Translations under genes and position numbers: made by a program
Assembly: GCA_949317995.1 (NCBI GenBank)
Contig: OX439040.1
Location: 26,452,030 to 26,516,029 of the forward strand
Reading direction: 5' to 3'
Source of the DNA: Acholoe squamosa
Lineage: Eukaryota > Annelida > Polychaeta > Phyllodocida > Polynoidae
DNA: 64,000 bases
Notes under the pieces: generated by a model
The model's input: the letters and a program-made list of their open reading frames with translations, nothing else
Told to the model about the DNA's origin: nothing
The model's database searches: none
Part shown: one piece after another, positions 11,544 to 23,170 of the stretch
Layout of the letters: the number at the start of each line of letters is the position of its first letter
Numbering within the stretch: position 1 is the stretch's first letter

Positions 11544-13027
11544 TGAAGGGGTTATTGGGTGCACCATGATGTCCCATAGATATTATATAGAACATGATGA
11601 ACACATCCATGACTGCCTTGTCCCGTATCCAAACTGCAGGTACATGGTCACAACATGTATAGATAGAGGACCTGAAAAGATACAGAACATACTTGGCAAT
11701 CAAGAAGGTTCAGTGAAATATGTACAAATCAAAGATAGTGAAGCTGAAAACAAGACAGATAGGGTACACTAAAGCAAGATTTAGTCCCGCTGAGGCATCA
11801 AACAGACGCAATAATTATATTTGAAGAAAGGCCTTTATTATGGAGTGTTACCACAAGTGGGCCTCTGAGAATTCAAAACAATGACCTGCCCCACTCTATG
11901 TAGGCGCACGAGGCCAGTAAAGAGATTCTGACTGTGTATGTGTTTTATGCACAATCTAGTTACATGAGGGTAACCTAGAGTAGAAGGCGGAGAAAGGAAG
12001 TGCAAACACGACGATACCAATCTTTATGCTAGGAATAAACAACATTATTAACCTAGACTACATTAATACAAACTTCGATATATCCTATCAAGCTACCGAA
12101 ATTCTACTAGTTTAGCCACTACTTTCATTCCAATTCTTTGAAAATAAACCAATTATCCCAACAAGACCAGACACGTTGATTTCACTTTTATTGGGATGAT
12201 TTGACATCGAGATCGGGGGGGGGGTTATGAGTGTAGGCGACGTTTCAGGTAAATTGATTACTCCTCTTTAGGGAAGTTCTAATTCTGGAGGTAAATTACA
12301 GAGTAGTTCAGGAACCTTTCTGTACGGGAAGTCTTCCGCTTGGATATACTTGGTGTTCATCGCCTACTTTCAGATGTGCTGCCCCCTGTTGAGAGGACCT
12401 TTACTTACTGCAATGTCCGGGTCCCCAAGCACAGCAGCAGCAGAGGCTTTGTCGATGGCAAACGCCAAGGAAAACATCTACTTATATTGATTTATATGTT
12501 ACTGTCAAAGAGAATTAGCATTTGACCACAAATAAAAGTGGTGTATACTCAGCAGAATAACAGTTGTTGCGTTTTGTTAGTGATGAATGATGAAACTGCA
12601 TAAGAAAATAGTAATCATAACGTCATGATTTATATAGGATGTTCTTATAGTCGACACAGCAGCAACGACAACGCATCATTAAAGTGTGACCGTGTAGAAA
12701 GAAATGAGAATAGACAAAACTGCCATCTGGTGAGATGTTCTTTTCAAATCTCAACCCAAAGAAAATTTGATTCATGTCTAAACAGATGGTAGGCATATTT
12801 TGTTTTCTCCTTTTTTGTTGCGTGTGTGGTTTGGTTTTGTAAGTAAGTAAGTATTTTATTGGCACAACATTCGTACAAAAAGCATGCTCTTCAAGTATGC
12901 CAATGATGATCAATAAGAAAGATTTTCAAAAAAACAAATAAAAGAAAGTACCAGATATATACAGCCTAGTATTACATTTTACCGAAGCACAGTGTGTTCC
13001 ATAACAGACCACCTGAGTATTAAAGGC
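11544..13027. other. No gene recognised
   Basis: Mostly unique sequence. A G-run lies near 12215. The frame at 12340-12525 has an unusually GC-balanced middle (12370-12480) but matches nothing I recognise. The segment at 12845-12915 (GTAAGTAAGTAAGTATTTTA and following) looks like the 3' terminal part of a LINE but cannot be assigned. Confidence 0.4.
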
Positions 13028-13030
13028 TAA

Positions 13031-13160
13031 GGGAGTGGTCATTATTTATCAACGGGGGGGGGGGGGGGGGGGTTCGCTCGGACGCGCGGAATTTTTTAAA
13101 CCCCCCCCCCCCTTAAACCCACCACCCCCCCCCCCCCCTTGGTAAATAATGACCACTCCC
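13031..13160. mobile_element. Harbinger-like MITE (130 bp)
   Basis: TIRs GGGAGTGGTCATTATTTA and the inverted TAAATAATGACCACTCCC are flanked by TAA on both sides (13028-13030, 13161-13163). The interior is a G-run, a short CG-rich core and C-runs, which can fold on themselves. It sits directly downstream of the LINE remnant. Confidence 0.8.
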
Positions 13161-13187
13161 TAACATCGAGTCATATCAGTTTCATAA

Positions 13188-14822
13188 ACCTTCCTTTTTT
13201 CAGTATGTTGTATCTCAGGAGTGAGTTTGTCCCAGAGTCTGGTGCCCCTTAATAGCGGGCTTTTATCATATACCGAAGATTGCCGTCGATCCCAGTGCCA
13301 CTCACGGTCGGGGGTCTGACCTCAGTTTGGTACATGCATGACTTCAGGGGCAAGCCAGGATTGCTTCTGTTGCATGCCCCCTCAGTCCTCTCCCTACCGA
13401 TACAGCAGCACACAGAGTAGCATGCACCTGAGAAGTACCTATGACACACAACACAGAACCATTTGCAATCCTCATATTATGTATCCACCTGGTGTATTAC
13501 AGTAGAGGCATAGGGGTTTTTTAAATGTCGGCGCCCAAGCCCTAACCCCAAGGGTTGCTTATACGCATTTAATACGGCTCACTTTTATCTTTATCATTGC
13601 ATTGTCCTGTATCATTCGCACATGAATTATAGTATTTCCAGTTTGCGACTGTAGTCATAGATTAGACTTAATAGAGAAGTATCTCTTGGAGTTTCAGACC
13701 GCCAGTCAAGGTATGTATGTCATCACGGGACATGCCCCTTGGATTATATGTACATCTAGGCATATACGCAGACATGTGTTCTGGATAGGTTGTACCTTCT
13801 TTGCCATTTGTTTAGGCGCCCCATTTATGATGATACCACCATAATCAAATACTGTTGGGGCTACCATTTGCTTATATATCCGAACTGCAAGATCCTTATT
13901 TAGGAATTTTTGCACCTTCCTAAATTGATATACACGCGTCTCTGCAGTCATCTTCATATTATTGACATGTTTCTTAAAATTGAGGTGTTTATCAATTGTG
14001 ACACCCAGATACACAAAGGACTCGACTACCTCTAATGGCACACCGTCTATATATATATGGCACAATTTTCTAGGTTAGGTCTTACCTTATCAGAATGACA
14101 CCAGAGAACTTTAGTCTTGTCACCATTGAGAGTCAGCCTATGTGTACAACACCACTCAACAGTTCTATTTAGATCATCCTGGATCAAGTTTCGTATTTGC
14201 TGTGAATCCTTACCACTTGCATAAATTACAAGGTCATCAGCATAGAGCAAATAACTACAGTTTCTAATGACACTATTAATCTTATTTATGTAAATGACAA
14301 ATAGCAACGGCCCCAGGACCGAGCCCTGAGGCACTCCACAACTAATGGAATCACTGGTTGAGGTTCTGCCATTTGCAACAGTGCATTGTTTCCTATTGCT
14401 GAGACAGAACTCAAACTAAGATAGATTTAGGCTATTCACACCAATGTCCAAAGTATTTTTAACAGCAAGGGGTGATTGACTGTTTCAAAAGCCTTCCTCA
14501 TAGCTAGGACGACAGCTACGGCCAAATCACCCCTATGCCTGGCTTCATACAGGTACTGATTTAGCCTAAAGATGGCCTGTGACCTGTTTGGAACAAATCT
14601 AAATTGTTCATCGTCAATTGGCTGGTTTTCGAGTAGATATTTTATTAACTGCGGGTGTACCGCATTTTCCAGTAACTTAGAGATAAGATTCAACTGACTC
14701 ACCGGTCTCCAGTTAGTCACTTTTGTTAGGTCTCCTCCTCTGGGCAGATGGATAACAGAGGTCAACTTAAGTTCATCTGGGAAAATCCCAGTGGCAAGAA
14801 AGCTATTCACCAGGTCTTTTGA
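13188..14822 (-). pseudogene. Non-LTR retrotransposon (LINE) reverse transcriptase, dead fragment
   Basis: Three minus-strand pieces in different frames add up to the C-terminal half of a Jockey/CR1-type LINE polymerase. Piece 14436-14810 has the NWRPVSQLN and KAFETVNH blocks. Piece 14047-14334 has LGPLLFVIYIN and the catalytic YADD box. Piece 13706-14065 has the FVYLGVTID thumb motif. A last scrap near 13190-13262 reads SPLLRGTRLWDKLTPE, the usual LINE C-terminal ending. At least two frame breaks are present, and the first catalytic aspartate position (usually xDxxKAFD) reads AMRKAFE, so the enzyme is inactive. The 5' half (endonuclease) is missing: the fragment stops at a short tandem repeat. 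Confidence 0.85.
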
Positions 14823-14835
14823 GTAGGCTAGTTTT

Positions 14836-14947
14836 CGCTATAAGACAGTCCTTTACCACTGTACTCTTTATAACGCTATAAGACAGTCCTTTACCACTCT
14901 ACTGTTCATAACGCTATAAGACAGTCCTTTACCACTCTACTCTATAG
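14836..14947. repeat. Three tandem copies of a 38-bp unit
   Basis: The unit begins CGCTATAAGACAGTCCTTTA and repeats three times with two or three substitutions; the third copy is slightly short. It abuts the truncated 5' edge of the LINE. Confidence 0.9.
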
Positions 14948-14949
14948 GG

Positions 14950-15866
14950 TAGAGGCACCCATTTTGGACGCTCCTAACCACACAGAAGGTGGTCAAATCT
15001 GGTGCTTAAATCTTGTACCTTTAAAAGTGGTAATTCTACCTTCTATTTCACCAGTTGATACACGATACTTTACCCTCAAGATCCTTGAAGAAGTTTTTAA
15101 TGAAACTCTCCAATACATATGAATAAATGAGCTGTACATATTTAGTCTCCAAAACATCAAATTGCACCTCAGGTCAGACAGCTCATGCCAGAGGTGACCC
15201 TAGAGTCCGACGCTATGTTATCTAATTGATATAGACACAATGGGTCACTGTATCTGAAATATTCTATAAAGGCACATAGCATATGACACTAAGGAATCCA
15301 AGCTAATTCAATACTCCTTTCCAGGGTACTCTCAGATGTTTAATTTTGCATACTTATAACGGGTCAGTCTACAGGCCCAGATGAGCATGACTTCTATGGG
15401 CAGATGGAGTAGTGCTTAGGTTTAGGTGTTAGATAGTAGGTAAACCAAACACAGATTAAATATTCAGATCTGGGAGTACAGGTATATTATGAAGGATTCT
15501 GTTTGTAATGAAATGTCCATTATATAAGTATTGAAATCATGATATAATTGTGTCCCAGGTGGGGTGTAATTGGTGTCGACTGTAGGTGTAATATGGAGGT
15601 CATAGAAGAATAACTCCTATACTTTAACATGAGGGATGTATTCAGGTTTGTCAAATTATTAGGTTAAACGTGTAAATTGTCATTGACATGTATGAATATC
15701 CTATAAACATGGAGGTTAAGACATGATAAATTGACAAATCAAACCAGGATCTCCATTCTCTCACTATTCTTCATCCTCAGAATATGACAAAAACACCCTG
15801 GGTTTGTGCAGTTGTAAAACCATGTATGACAGGGGTTTTACATGTCATTCCCCATTTGTTAGAGAG
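14950..15866. other. No gene seen
   Basis: Unique AT-rich sequence between the LINE remnant and the LTR at 15867. No coding, RNA or repeat signal was recognised. Confidence 0.4.
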
Positions 15867-16241
15867 TGTAGTGGTTCGGATTGGTGTCTCGGATTGATGT
15901 CTCGACTAGATCGAAGTGAAAACCAGACAAGGTATCTCGGGTTAGTGCAACCGGCACGTATTTATTACGGTATATGTTTTACATCCACCTCGAAGTGTAC
16001 TGCTTAGCTATAGTGCAAGCTCAGGTAAAAGTGGTCCGACTCCATTGGCAGCTAGAGCCAGACTAACACCTTCCCCGGCCCCAGGTAGGAGCTGGAGCGA
16101 GGCGCTGCCACAGTGCTGCCACCACCCCGCAGAGACCAGGGGTCGAGGAGACCTCTAGTGACTACCGGTGATGGGCGCACCGCTCGAAACGCCCTCTCGA
16201 GGGAGACGCTCACACTATATCACGATCTACAAGCCCCTACA
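15867..16241 (-). mobile_element. 3' LTR of a Ty3/gypsy-like element (minus strand)
   Basis: Read on the minus strand it begins TGTAGGGG and ends CCACTACA, the same termini as the 5' LTR at 52779-53192. It is preceded by a purine tract (GGTGGGGGTAG) that would serve as the polypurine tract. An AATAAA signal near the 3' end is followed by a GGTTGC-TAACCCG-like stretch also found in the other LTR. Elsewhere the two LTRs look quite different, so they belong to different families of one clade. No second LTR was found upstream, so the element is 5'-truncated. Confidence 0.7.
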
Positions 16242-17202
16242 CTACCCCCACCAGAATAAGGAAAGGGGTGTGCAAAATAACATATTTAAACAGAGTAACA
16301 ACTTCGTTATTCTAAAAAAGATAAGGGCTCGAAGTAATAAACGAGAGTTCGAAGTAGAACGTGATATGTTATTTGTGTGACGTCTTAATAGTAGGAGTCG
16401 ACCACATATAAATATTTTAGATATAGTAAACATACACCATGAAATAGGATTAAAGAGAGATATGGGTCGAAACAAGTTCGGAAGAACATGTTCGAGTCCG
16501 TACATAGAGTATTTAAATGTATGTTAAATAACAATATACCATATTTGTAATTATATGTGATACTAAGTTGCATAACCCGAAAAGAAAATTTTCGCTGTTC
16601 ACGTATGAACACTATATATTAGTTTTTTTATGCACAGTATACAATAACTGTGGATTTTTATAATTATACGAATATATATATCTCTATACCACTACTAACC
16701 TCGAAGTATGAACACAATTGGTGTGTACCTGAGAAATATTAAATAGCATTACGGTAACAGATCTCATAGGTTTATAGCACCAATTATTCTGTTTTACTGT
16801 TAACAAATAGACATATTTTATGAGATCGGTCCTAGTGGACGACGTTAGGATCGAAATTTTAAAACAGAAACAATATTTTTATGCGTAAGGTGAGAGGACT
16901 AGTGGTTAATTAAATTATATACAATATGGTTCTATAGCAGCCCACCGGTGTAGTGGGTCTGCTGTACAATAAAAATTAACTTCGGGGTGTCTTTGGGGTC
17001 GTTCACTGCTTGTCTGCAGATCCATTCGGCGAATGATGGACTTGTGGTGTGCCCTGATCAAGATGGGAAGATGTAGATACGTCCATTGGGTTCTGTGGGT
17101 CTGCATCCGTCCGGACATCCTTTGGGTTTGGAGCACAGTCTCGGTGTTCAAGGATCCCATATGAAAGACAGGGTCGGTACCTGTATTTGCCTACATCGAG
17201 TG
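16242..17202 (-). other. 3' untranslated region of the minus-strand retroelement
   Basis: This lies between the stop of the accessory ORF (17203) and the LTR. It has no convincing ORF. The word TCGAAGT recurs here and in the LTR. The 241-codon minus-strand ORF to the right and this segment together form the 3' third of the element. Confidence 0.5.
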
Positions 17203-18165
17203 TTACAAGTCCGTCTCCATCACCGTCTCCCCAGAATGGGTTTCCGGATCGGAGTCCAAACTGATCAGGTTATGGACCACTGGTGTTCGGGCAGGGGTGG
17301 TGGCTACCGTGGCTACCTCGGGGGTAGAGGATGGCATGTCAGTTTGTCTAGTCGGGGTGGCAATCGGGGCAGCAGTGGCGCCTTCAGACTCCCTCTCGGG
17401 TCCAGTTGGTGGCGCGCCTGCACTGGCGGAGGCTCTCGGGGTGGCCATGCTCGTGAATCCAAAGGATTCGATGTCTGCCTCGAGCTGTCTAGCCTCCTGC
17501 AGCTTGGCCTGGAGCTTCTCGAAGGCACTCTCGGCAGTGCCATCCCAATCTTTCATGAAGCAGCCGAACACTGCCATGAATCGGACATCCTGGTGGTCGT
17601 ATTGGCTCCTCAGCTCCTGAAGCTGCGACTCGTACTTCAGCTTCATGGCCTTGGCCTCGTTTTTGCATTGAAGCGAGGCCCGAAGCTGGTCCCTTGCCTG
17701 TCCCTGCATGTCCTGCGAGATTCGGGCGATTTCTCGCCGCTTAATCTCGTGCAGACATTCGAATACGCCTTCTGTGACACCTCGAAGGTAGCCGGTGGCC
17801 TGACTGATATGTCTTTCCTGCCACGCCTGGAAGACGTCGGCCTGAATATCACAGGATTCCTGGGTCTGGTTTCTGATGTAATCATCGGGGTCCTCCAGCT
17901 CGAAGTTAGATTTCACCAAATGTAACACATTGGCGTCCTCCTCTGGCGTGCCCTGGTACCGAAGGGTAGACCCAGAGTGTCCTGCAAACCAGTCAGAATG
18001 TGAGAGGGTGTTCCGTCCCTCGAACCAGGTCTGGTGGTTACCAGTCGAGGTCCCTGCTACAGGTCGATAGGAGCTCGAGCTCAGGGGCGAGACATGCTCC
18101 AGGCTCGAGGGGTCTCGGGATGTAGCACCCGCGATCGTGGTAGGATTGGGGGACCTCTTCTTGAA
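17203..18165 (-). CDS. Retroelement accessory ORF, C-terminal part
   Basis: Minus-strand open frame of 320 codons, open from 18165 to a TAA at 17203. There is no clear ATG at the upstream edge, and a GTG at 17928 lies inside, so this is the truncated C-terminal part of a longer protein. The N-terminal portion is Ser/Pro-rich. A central predicted coiled-coil segment (about residues 100-210) contains the SCDIQ, EIARIS and FMAVFGCFM blocks. The tail is Ala/Pro/Thr-rich and ends with an acidic segment (NLISLDSDPE) resembling a SUMO-interaction motif. The coiled-coil part aligns nearly without gaps with the end of the ORF at 61003-64000 (SCNIQ, EINWIS, FFKVFGVIM). It is followed by an LTR, so it is a retroelement gene, not a host gene. 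The plus-strand ORF of 279 codons at 17086-17925 is its shadow. Confidence 0.75.
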   Translation of the reverse strand, partial: FKKRSPNPTTIAGATSRDPSSLEHVSPLSSSSYRPVAGTSTGNHQTWFEGRNTLSHSDWFAGHSGSTLRYQGTPEEDANVLHLVKSNFELEDPDDYIRNQTQESCDIQADVFQAWQERHISQATGYLRGVTEGVFECLHEIKRREIARISQDMQGQARDQLRASLQCKNEAKAMKLKYESQLQELRSQYDHQDVRFMAVFGCFMKDWDGTAESAFEKLQAKLQEARQLEADIESFGFTSMATPRASASAGAPPTGPERESEGATAAPIATPTRQTDMPSSTPEVATVATTPARTPVVHNLISLDSDPETHSGETVMETDL

Positions 18166-18169
18166 TCAC

Positions 18170-20140
18170 ACGAACATGGATATGTGTGAAGCTGGTAATT
18201 TTATAACTTGTAGTCTACCCTCCTATGTTATTTCCCCGACATTTTTAAAACCTTTCATCTTATTCTGACTACTGTATTACCTATAGATATGTGGATACCT
18301 TATTGTCCATATGGGCCCAAGTATACTATTTGTAGCATAGTTTTGACTCAAGTACACATTTGATTTATTATCAGTGTTATTTTTTGAAATAAAGGTATTT
18401 GGATTAAAATCCTACTTTCTTGTTCTCTGTCAGTCAAACTTGCCTGGTCCTAAAGACGCGTCTTACCTGTTTTCCTCTAAACTATGAGAATACCCCTATA
18501 CTGACCAACTTTATCTGCTTTTGAATCTCCCCACCTGTGTACATGTTCCCCTGGGTTATGTGCTACAGAAATATCAAATAACTGTATAAGTACAAAAAAA
18601 AATACAACCTACTCTATAGCATTAGTATGTGTACACTAAAAGGATCACGACATGATAATGGTAAATTCTGTCCTGCGCCCAAAACTTTACACTGGACCTA
18701 TTGTCCAAGTTTCCATTAACCTACCACTGTGGCGGCATTTGGAAACCCACTGGTTAATGTTTCTGGTGTATCCATAGCAACCACCCCGCGTTCTTATAAA
18801 AAAATATTAGCACTGATTAAGGATGTACTCACCCTAAAGAATACTGCATCAGTTATCCATAATGATCTTCAATTTTGTCCACAGACTCAATAACACACTT
18901 CTCGGATTTCACCTTGAGTTTTCACCATGGTTACACTTGTTGTCACCAATCATAGACATACTAATTAGTTTAGATTCATGTGATGATCGTCCTCGGCCCT
19001 GCGTCGGACACAGCACCAGATAGGTCAGTGATGACGCTGATGAGGGGATTTCCCTTTTCCCATCCCACAACACCATCCCCCTACAGAACCTCTCGCCGCC
19101 CCTCCTTGGGCCCCCCCACTTACACCCCAAGTCTCAATAACATATCAGTTCACCCCGTAACCACTTATCCACCCACGACAACATCAAGTGACAACAGTAA
19201 GTTCAGCTAACATGTTATCCACCTTTACTTATCCAAAGAATGCCAGCCACAGCGTCTGGTTGGACTTTTCCCGCCAGTCGCGTCAGCCCGGCGCCATCTT
19301 GAATATGCATTGATGTATCGAAACTGACGTCTGTCACGGCCGTCACCATGGTAACTAACCATTTGGTGACGCCCTAAACTGTTGCATGCGTCATAACAAC
19401 AACAATGACACGTGTTAACACGACTTTTCGCTCAGTAAACTTTCACCTACCTTAGAACCCGTTTTGAGCCCCCGGCTCGACGATGGTGAAGATGATCTTT
19501 CTCTTTAGAACGGCAAACACAAAATTAATTCAAAATTCCGAATTTGAGATGCGATCTTCATAAATTACCCACCTCCCATTTGTCATCGTAACGGCTAAAT
19601 GGAGGACGACTCCGTTTGGAAAAATAAGCTCAAGCTCGTACACTTCCATATTCAACCGATCAATTACATAACGTCTAGAAAAATTTCCTTTTATAGTGCA
19701 CTGACCCGTGCGTCGCCCTCCAAACTTTCAGCACATTTTTCGACCTTTTCAAAATTCAATTTTTTCGACCCGTGGTTTCAAGCAACAATAACTATTCATT
19801 ACCCAAATCCAGTTATGTACCCATATACTCCCAAAAAACAAAGGTGGGAGCACTTCTGAGCAATTACTCGAGCTTATAAAGTATAAATTGATACACGATC
19901 TCGCCATGACTGCACAGCGCTAGTGCAATGTCGCCACCTGATGCGTTACCCATGAACTAACCAAACCCGCGCCTTGTCTAGATGTATAGAGCTCTATGTA
20001 TTGTGTTTGTCGAGTTAATCAAATACGAATTTAACCTTGCTATCTTTTCTGTATTGACCGAGACCAAACTTGTGAAACATATCAGCTGTTCTACGCTAAC
20101 AAATGGTCTCTATTTTGTTGTCTTTTATCAAAGGTTTACT
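18170..20140. other. No gene recognised; GC-richer patch near 19.3 kb
   Basis: Mostly unique sequence. Around 19255-19400 base composition rises and CpGs cluster, with a CGCCATCTTGAAT stretch resembling a YY1 site; this could be a promoter remnant but no adjacent exon is evident. The frame at 19599-19859 is not convincing. Confidence 0.35.
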
Positions 20141-20626
20141 TTAGACGAGGCACCACTTGGTCGCTTCACCCTCTTTTCCTTTTAGTTTTTTATTTAAAAA
20201 AAAAATAAGGGTAAAATAAAATAAGATGTAAATTTTCAGTTCTTTCACATTCAGGGTATTGACAAGATCAAATATGGCACACAACCTTGTAAATTCATTC
20301 CAAATATCACCGACAAGCATCCTGGAAAATACCCACTCTCCATACATAGAAATAAGTTCTTCCTTGTCGGAGTAGCATCCGTGATATTTAACCTCCGACT
20401 TATGGTTTTTACATCCGTAACATTCATCTTTTACTGTCCTATTAAACTCCCTGTGTAGTAAATAATGACATGTGTCGGTCATTAATAACCTGGCTGTTGG
20501 TCGTTCCACAATTGTAGTAACCATTGACGCTTTAGCTCTCTCACTCTTGGCTATCATTACGGCCTCCAAACAGTTTGACATCTTAGGTGTTATGTAGTCG
20601 TTAATGCATACTCTATACAGATGCAT
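20141..20626 (-). CDS. Unrecognised 161-residue Cys/His-rich protein
   Basis: Single-frame ORF starting at the ATG at 20626. A TATA-like TTTATAAA (20665-20672) stands about 40 bp upstream on the same strand, suggesting a short leader and no intron. The middle holds a Cys/His cluster (CYGCKNHKSEVKYHGC, about residues 69-84), plausibly a small metal-binding fold. The last 35 residues are hydrophobic then Lys-rich (KLKGKEGEATKW), where coding quality looks poor, so the true end may lie earlier through splicing. I do not recognise the family. The CYGC-x-H-x-C arrangement reminds me of small proteins from virus-derived elements in invertebrate genomes, but that is an impression, not a match. Confidence 0.4.
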   Translation of the reverse strand: MHLYRVCINDYITPKMSNCLEAVMIAKSERAKASMVTTIVERPTARLLMTDTCHYLLHREFNRTVKDECYGCKNHKSEVKYHGCYSDKEELISMYGEWVFSRMLVGDIWNEFTRLCAIFDLVNTLNVKELKIYILFYFTLIFFLNKKLKGKEGEATKWCLV

Positions 20627-20664
20627 TATGTCCGTCTTTTTGGATATATTTTTACCCCTCGACC

Positions 20665-20672
20665 TTTATAAA
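20665..20672 (-). promoter_or_regulatory. TATA-like box upstream of the 161-residue ORF
   Basis: TTTATAAA on the minus strand, about 40 bp before the ATG at 20626. The region is AT-rich, so chance is a real alternative. Confidence 0.3.
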
Positions 20673-20679
20673 TGAAAAA

Positions 20680-21385
20680 AAAATGAATACATGAATATTT
20701 GAAAAAAAAATGTAATGATACAAATTATTTTTGTCATTATTAAACATACATAATATCTCATAACTCTAACTAATAGAAAATTACCTTACCACACATGTGA
20801 CCTTTCCTCTACGGGTTCAAGGTTATAAAATATGGTTATACTGGTAAACAAGGTAAATATTTAATGAAAAGAATCTAAATCCGTTGGAAAAGCTGTAACC
20901 TCACCAACAGGCATCCTAAAATACATTGTTGATGATGAAGTGTACAAGACGCAGAAAAAAGAAGTTGTGTCCTTTAGACTAGAGCGACAGACATATATAC
21001 CCTTCATACTTTGTATTCACACCGTACACTCAGAGTTTTACACGTTTTTCACTACTAACACTTGAAAGAAAAGTAGCATTTAGTTTATCTCCCCTTAGCA
21101 TGTTGCACACACAATGTGTGAATGCTTGCTGCCAACACAATATATGAATGAATAAGTACAAATAAAAAAGTAAAAGAAAAAAACGACAGGGGGGGGGCAA
21201 GCTTTTAGCTTGCCTTAAAAAATAAACTATTATTTTTTTTCTCTCTATTTTAAAGAAACCCCTTTTTTCCCCACGGCCCCCCCACCCGACCTTACCCTAA
21301 GGAGGCCCCCCTCCCACCCCAAGGCCTCTAATTGGCTAAGGGGGTGTAAACTATTTTTCTAAATAAGGAGCTCACCACGCCCGGG
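20680..21385. other. No gene seen
   Basis: AT-rich sequence, then a G-run with a small hairpin (GGCAAGCTTTTAGCTTGCC near 21196) and C-rich low-complexity DNA at 21255-21330. Confidence 0.4.
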
Positions 21386-21390
21386 GTGTA

Positions 21391-22277
21391 GGTCACGTGA
21401 CCAAAGGGGGCATGGCCTATTTTCCAAATAAGTGTAATGGTTTGTTTTACCAGTTTGGAGGTTTGGGCCTTACGATTAGAAAAGAGAAAGCAAGGCAGTG
21501 ATTCGAGTGTATGCCAACGGTTTTATTGATATAGCTCGGCGGCTACCCGGAAAGTAATAATAGGGCAGCTAGTGGTCTTACTTAAAGATGGTTCATTAAG
21601 CTCGGAGGCCTGAAGGGCCTCTGACGTAGCAGCTGAGCCCCGGTCTTTATATAGGGACCCTGGTGTTTGTCGCCAGATGTCCCATAGGCCCGGATCGCTG
21701 CTGCCACCTACCCGGAACCTTAGGAACACCCAGCGACTGGACTCACCCGCACGCCAGACGACGCCTGGATATACAATACAATATGTTACCTCTACATAAG
21801 GAACTCACCACCAGGTCACATGACTAAATGGAGCACATGACCATATATGGGCATGCCCACCACTAATTAGGTCGAGCTCAAGGTCACATGACCATATATG
21901 GGCATGCACCCACAGGTCACGTGACCAAATGGAGGTCTCTGATTGGCTGCATCCTGTAGTTAGCTATAGTCCTGTTCCCCTAAATAGGTCAAGGGGGCGT
22001 GGTCTATTATGCAAAATGAGTCATGTGACCAGGGTAATCCCCTAATTAGGTTGAGCTCAAGGTCACATGACCATATATGGGTATGCACACCCCTAATTAG
22101 GTCAAGGTCGAGGTCACATGACCATATATGGGTATGCACCACGGGGGTCCAGTGACGTCACAGGTCACGTGACCAAATGGAGGCGTGGCCTATTATGCAA
22201 ATGAGGTCAAGTCAAGGTCACATGACCATATATGGGCATGCACCATGGGGTCCAGTGACATCACAGGTCACTTGACC
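21391..22277. repeat. Array of about ten GGTCACRTGACC palindromes
   Basis: The 12-bp palindrome GGTCACGTGACC or GGTCACATGACC (or a one- or two-base variant) occurs at about 21391, 21813, 21882, 21915, 22019, 22061, 22112, 22163, 22216 and 22266. Two alternating contexts are visible: ...CATGACCATATATGGGCATGC and ...CGTGACCAAATGGAGG. Inverted CCAAT boxes (GATTGGCTG) recur, and a perfect CRE palindrome (TGACGTCA) lies at 22153. The pattern is a degenerate tandem repeat of roughly 50-100-bp units. GTCACRTGAC is the core bound by MITF/TFE/USF-type bHLH-zip factors, so the array could act as an enhancer; no gene start was recognised beside it. Confidence 0.75.
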
Positions 22278-22329
22278 AAATGGAGGCCTCTGATTGGCTG
22301 CATACCCAGTGAGTAATATCAAGAAGGTT

Positions 22330-23110
22330 GGTAATATCCTTAGATTAGCTATAGTCCCGTTCCGATACATACTATACTACTGGCATACCCTAGAATTTTC
22401 TTTACTAACCTTCCCAGCTAGCACACCTCATGGTATTTACATCATTATTACATAAAAACTCATGTGATTTACATATAAAAGACATCACCTGAATGAGTTG
22501 GGCTAGCATGGTTGACTATCGGAACTTTTGGAATCAGAATTCTTGATAGCATAATTGCTATTCGCTCTTTATGAATCAGAAGCTAATTGTAAGCCGCTGC
22601 CCAGCAGGGTGTGCTGGTCGATTATCCCCATAATACCCTACCTGTGGTTCCTATAGGTCAGAGAGCAATGGTCGTTCTATATCACTGCACAGAGCATATT
22701 ACTCCCGTGAGGCATTCCTGGTGAGATCGAAGTACGGCTTGGAGAAACACCCACAGGAGTCCCCCTGCCTACAGGCACACACGCGCACGTACGCAGCAGG
22801 TGGCCTTTACACTGGTACCCCGGGGTACTCAATTTAACACTGGTAGCCTACTGCGTGCAAAGGGTATGTCTATGTCAACCGGAATGCATAGAGCAATCAA
22901 TGGGTGCTCCGAAATCTTTTAACACCAGACACTGCCAGATGGGGCTTCAGTTTTGGTTAACATGATATCAGTTTTTATAGTGGTACTTGTAGAAGTTGTT
23001 TATTAATTCTAGTCCTGTATTCAAAATGAATTATTGATGTTTTACTTAAGATATACTTCTTCTGAAGCACACTCTAAGAAGCTAGAGGGATTGCCTCTGG
23101 ACCAAGCACC
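22330..23110. other. No gene seen
   Basis: Unique sequence without recognisable coding, RNA or repeat features. Confidence 0.4.
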
Positions 23111-23116
23111 ATGCCT

Positions 23117-23170
23117 CTCTCTCTCTCTTTCTTTCTCTCTCTCCCTCCCTCTCTTTCTCTCTCTCTCTAG
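23117..23170. repeat. CT-rich microsatellite
   Basis: Interrupted (CT)n with CTTT and CCCT units; the frames crossing it are repeat translations. Confidence 0.9.

Noticed and set aside
11413..11772. 119-codon ORF
   Set aside because: Its first third lies inside the Harbinger-like MITE at 11357-11540, and the remainder shows no domain.
17086..17925. 279-codon plus-strand ORF, Gly/Arg/Leu-rich
   Set aside because: It lies opposite the accessory ORF on the minus strand, which has the better coding pattern and a homologue in the other element.
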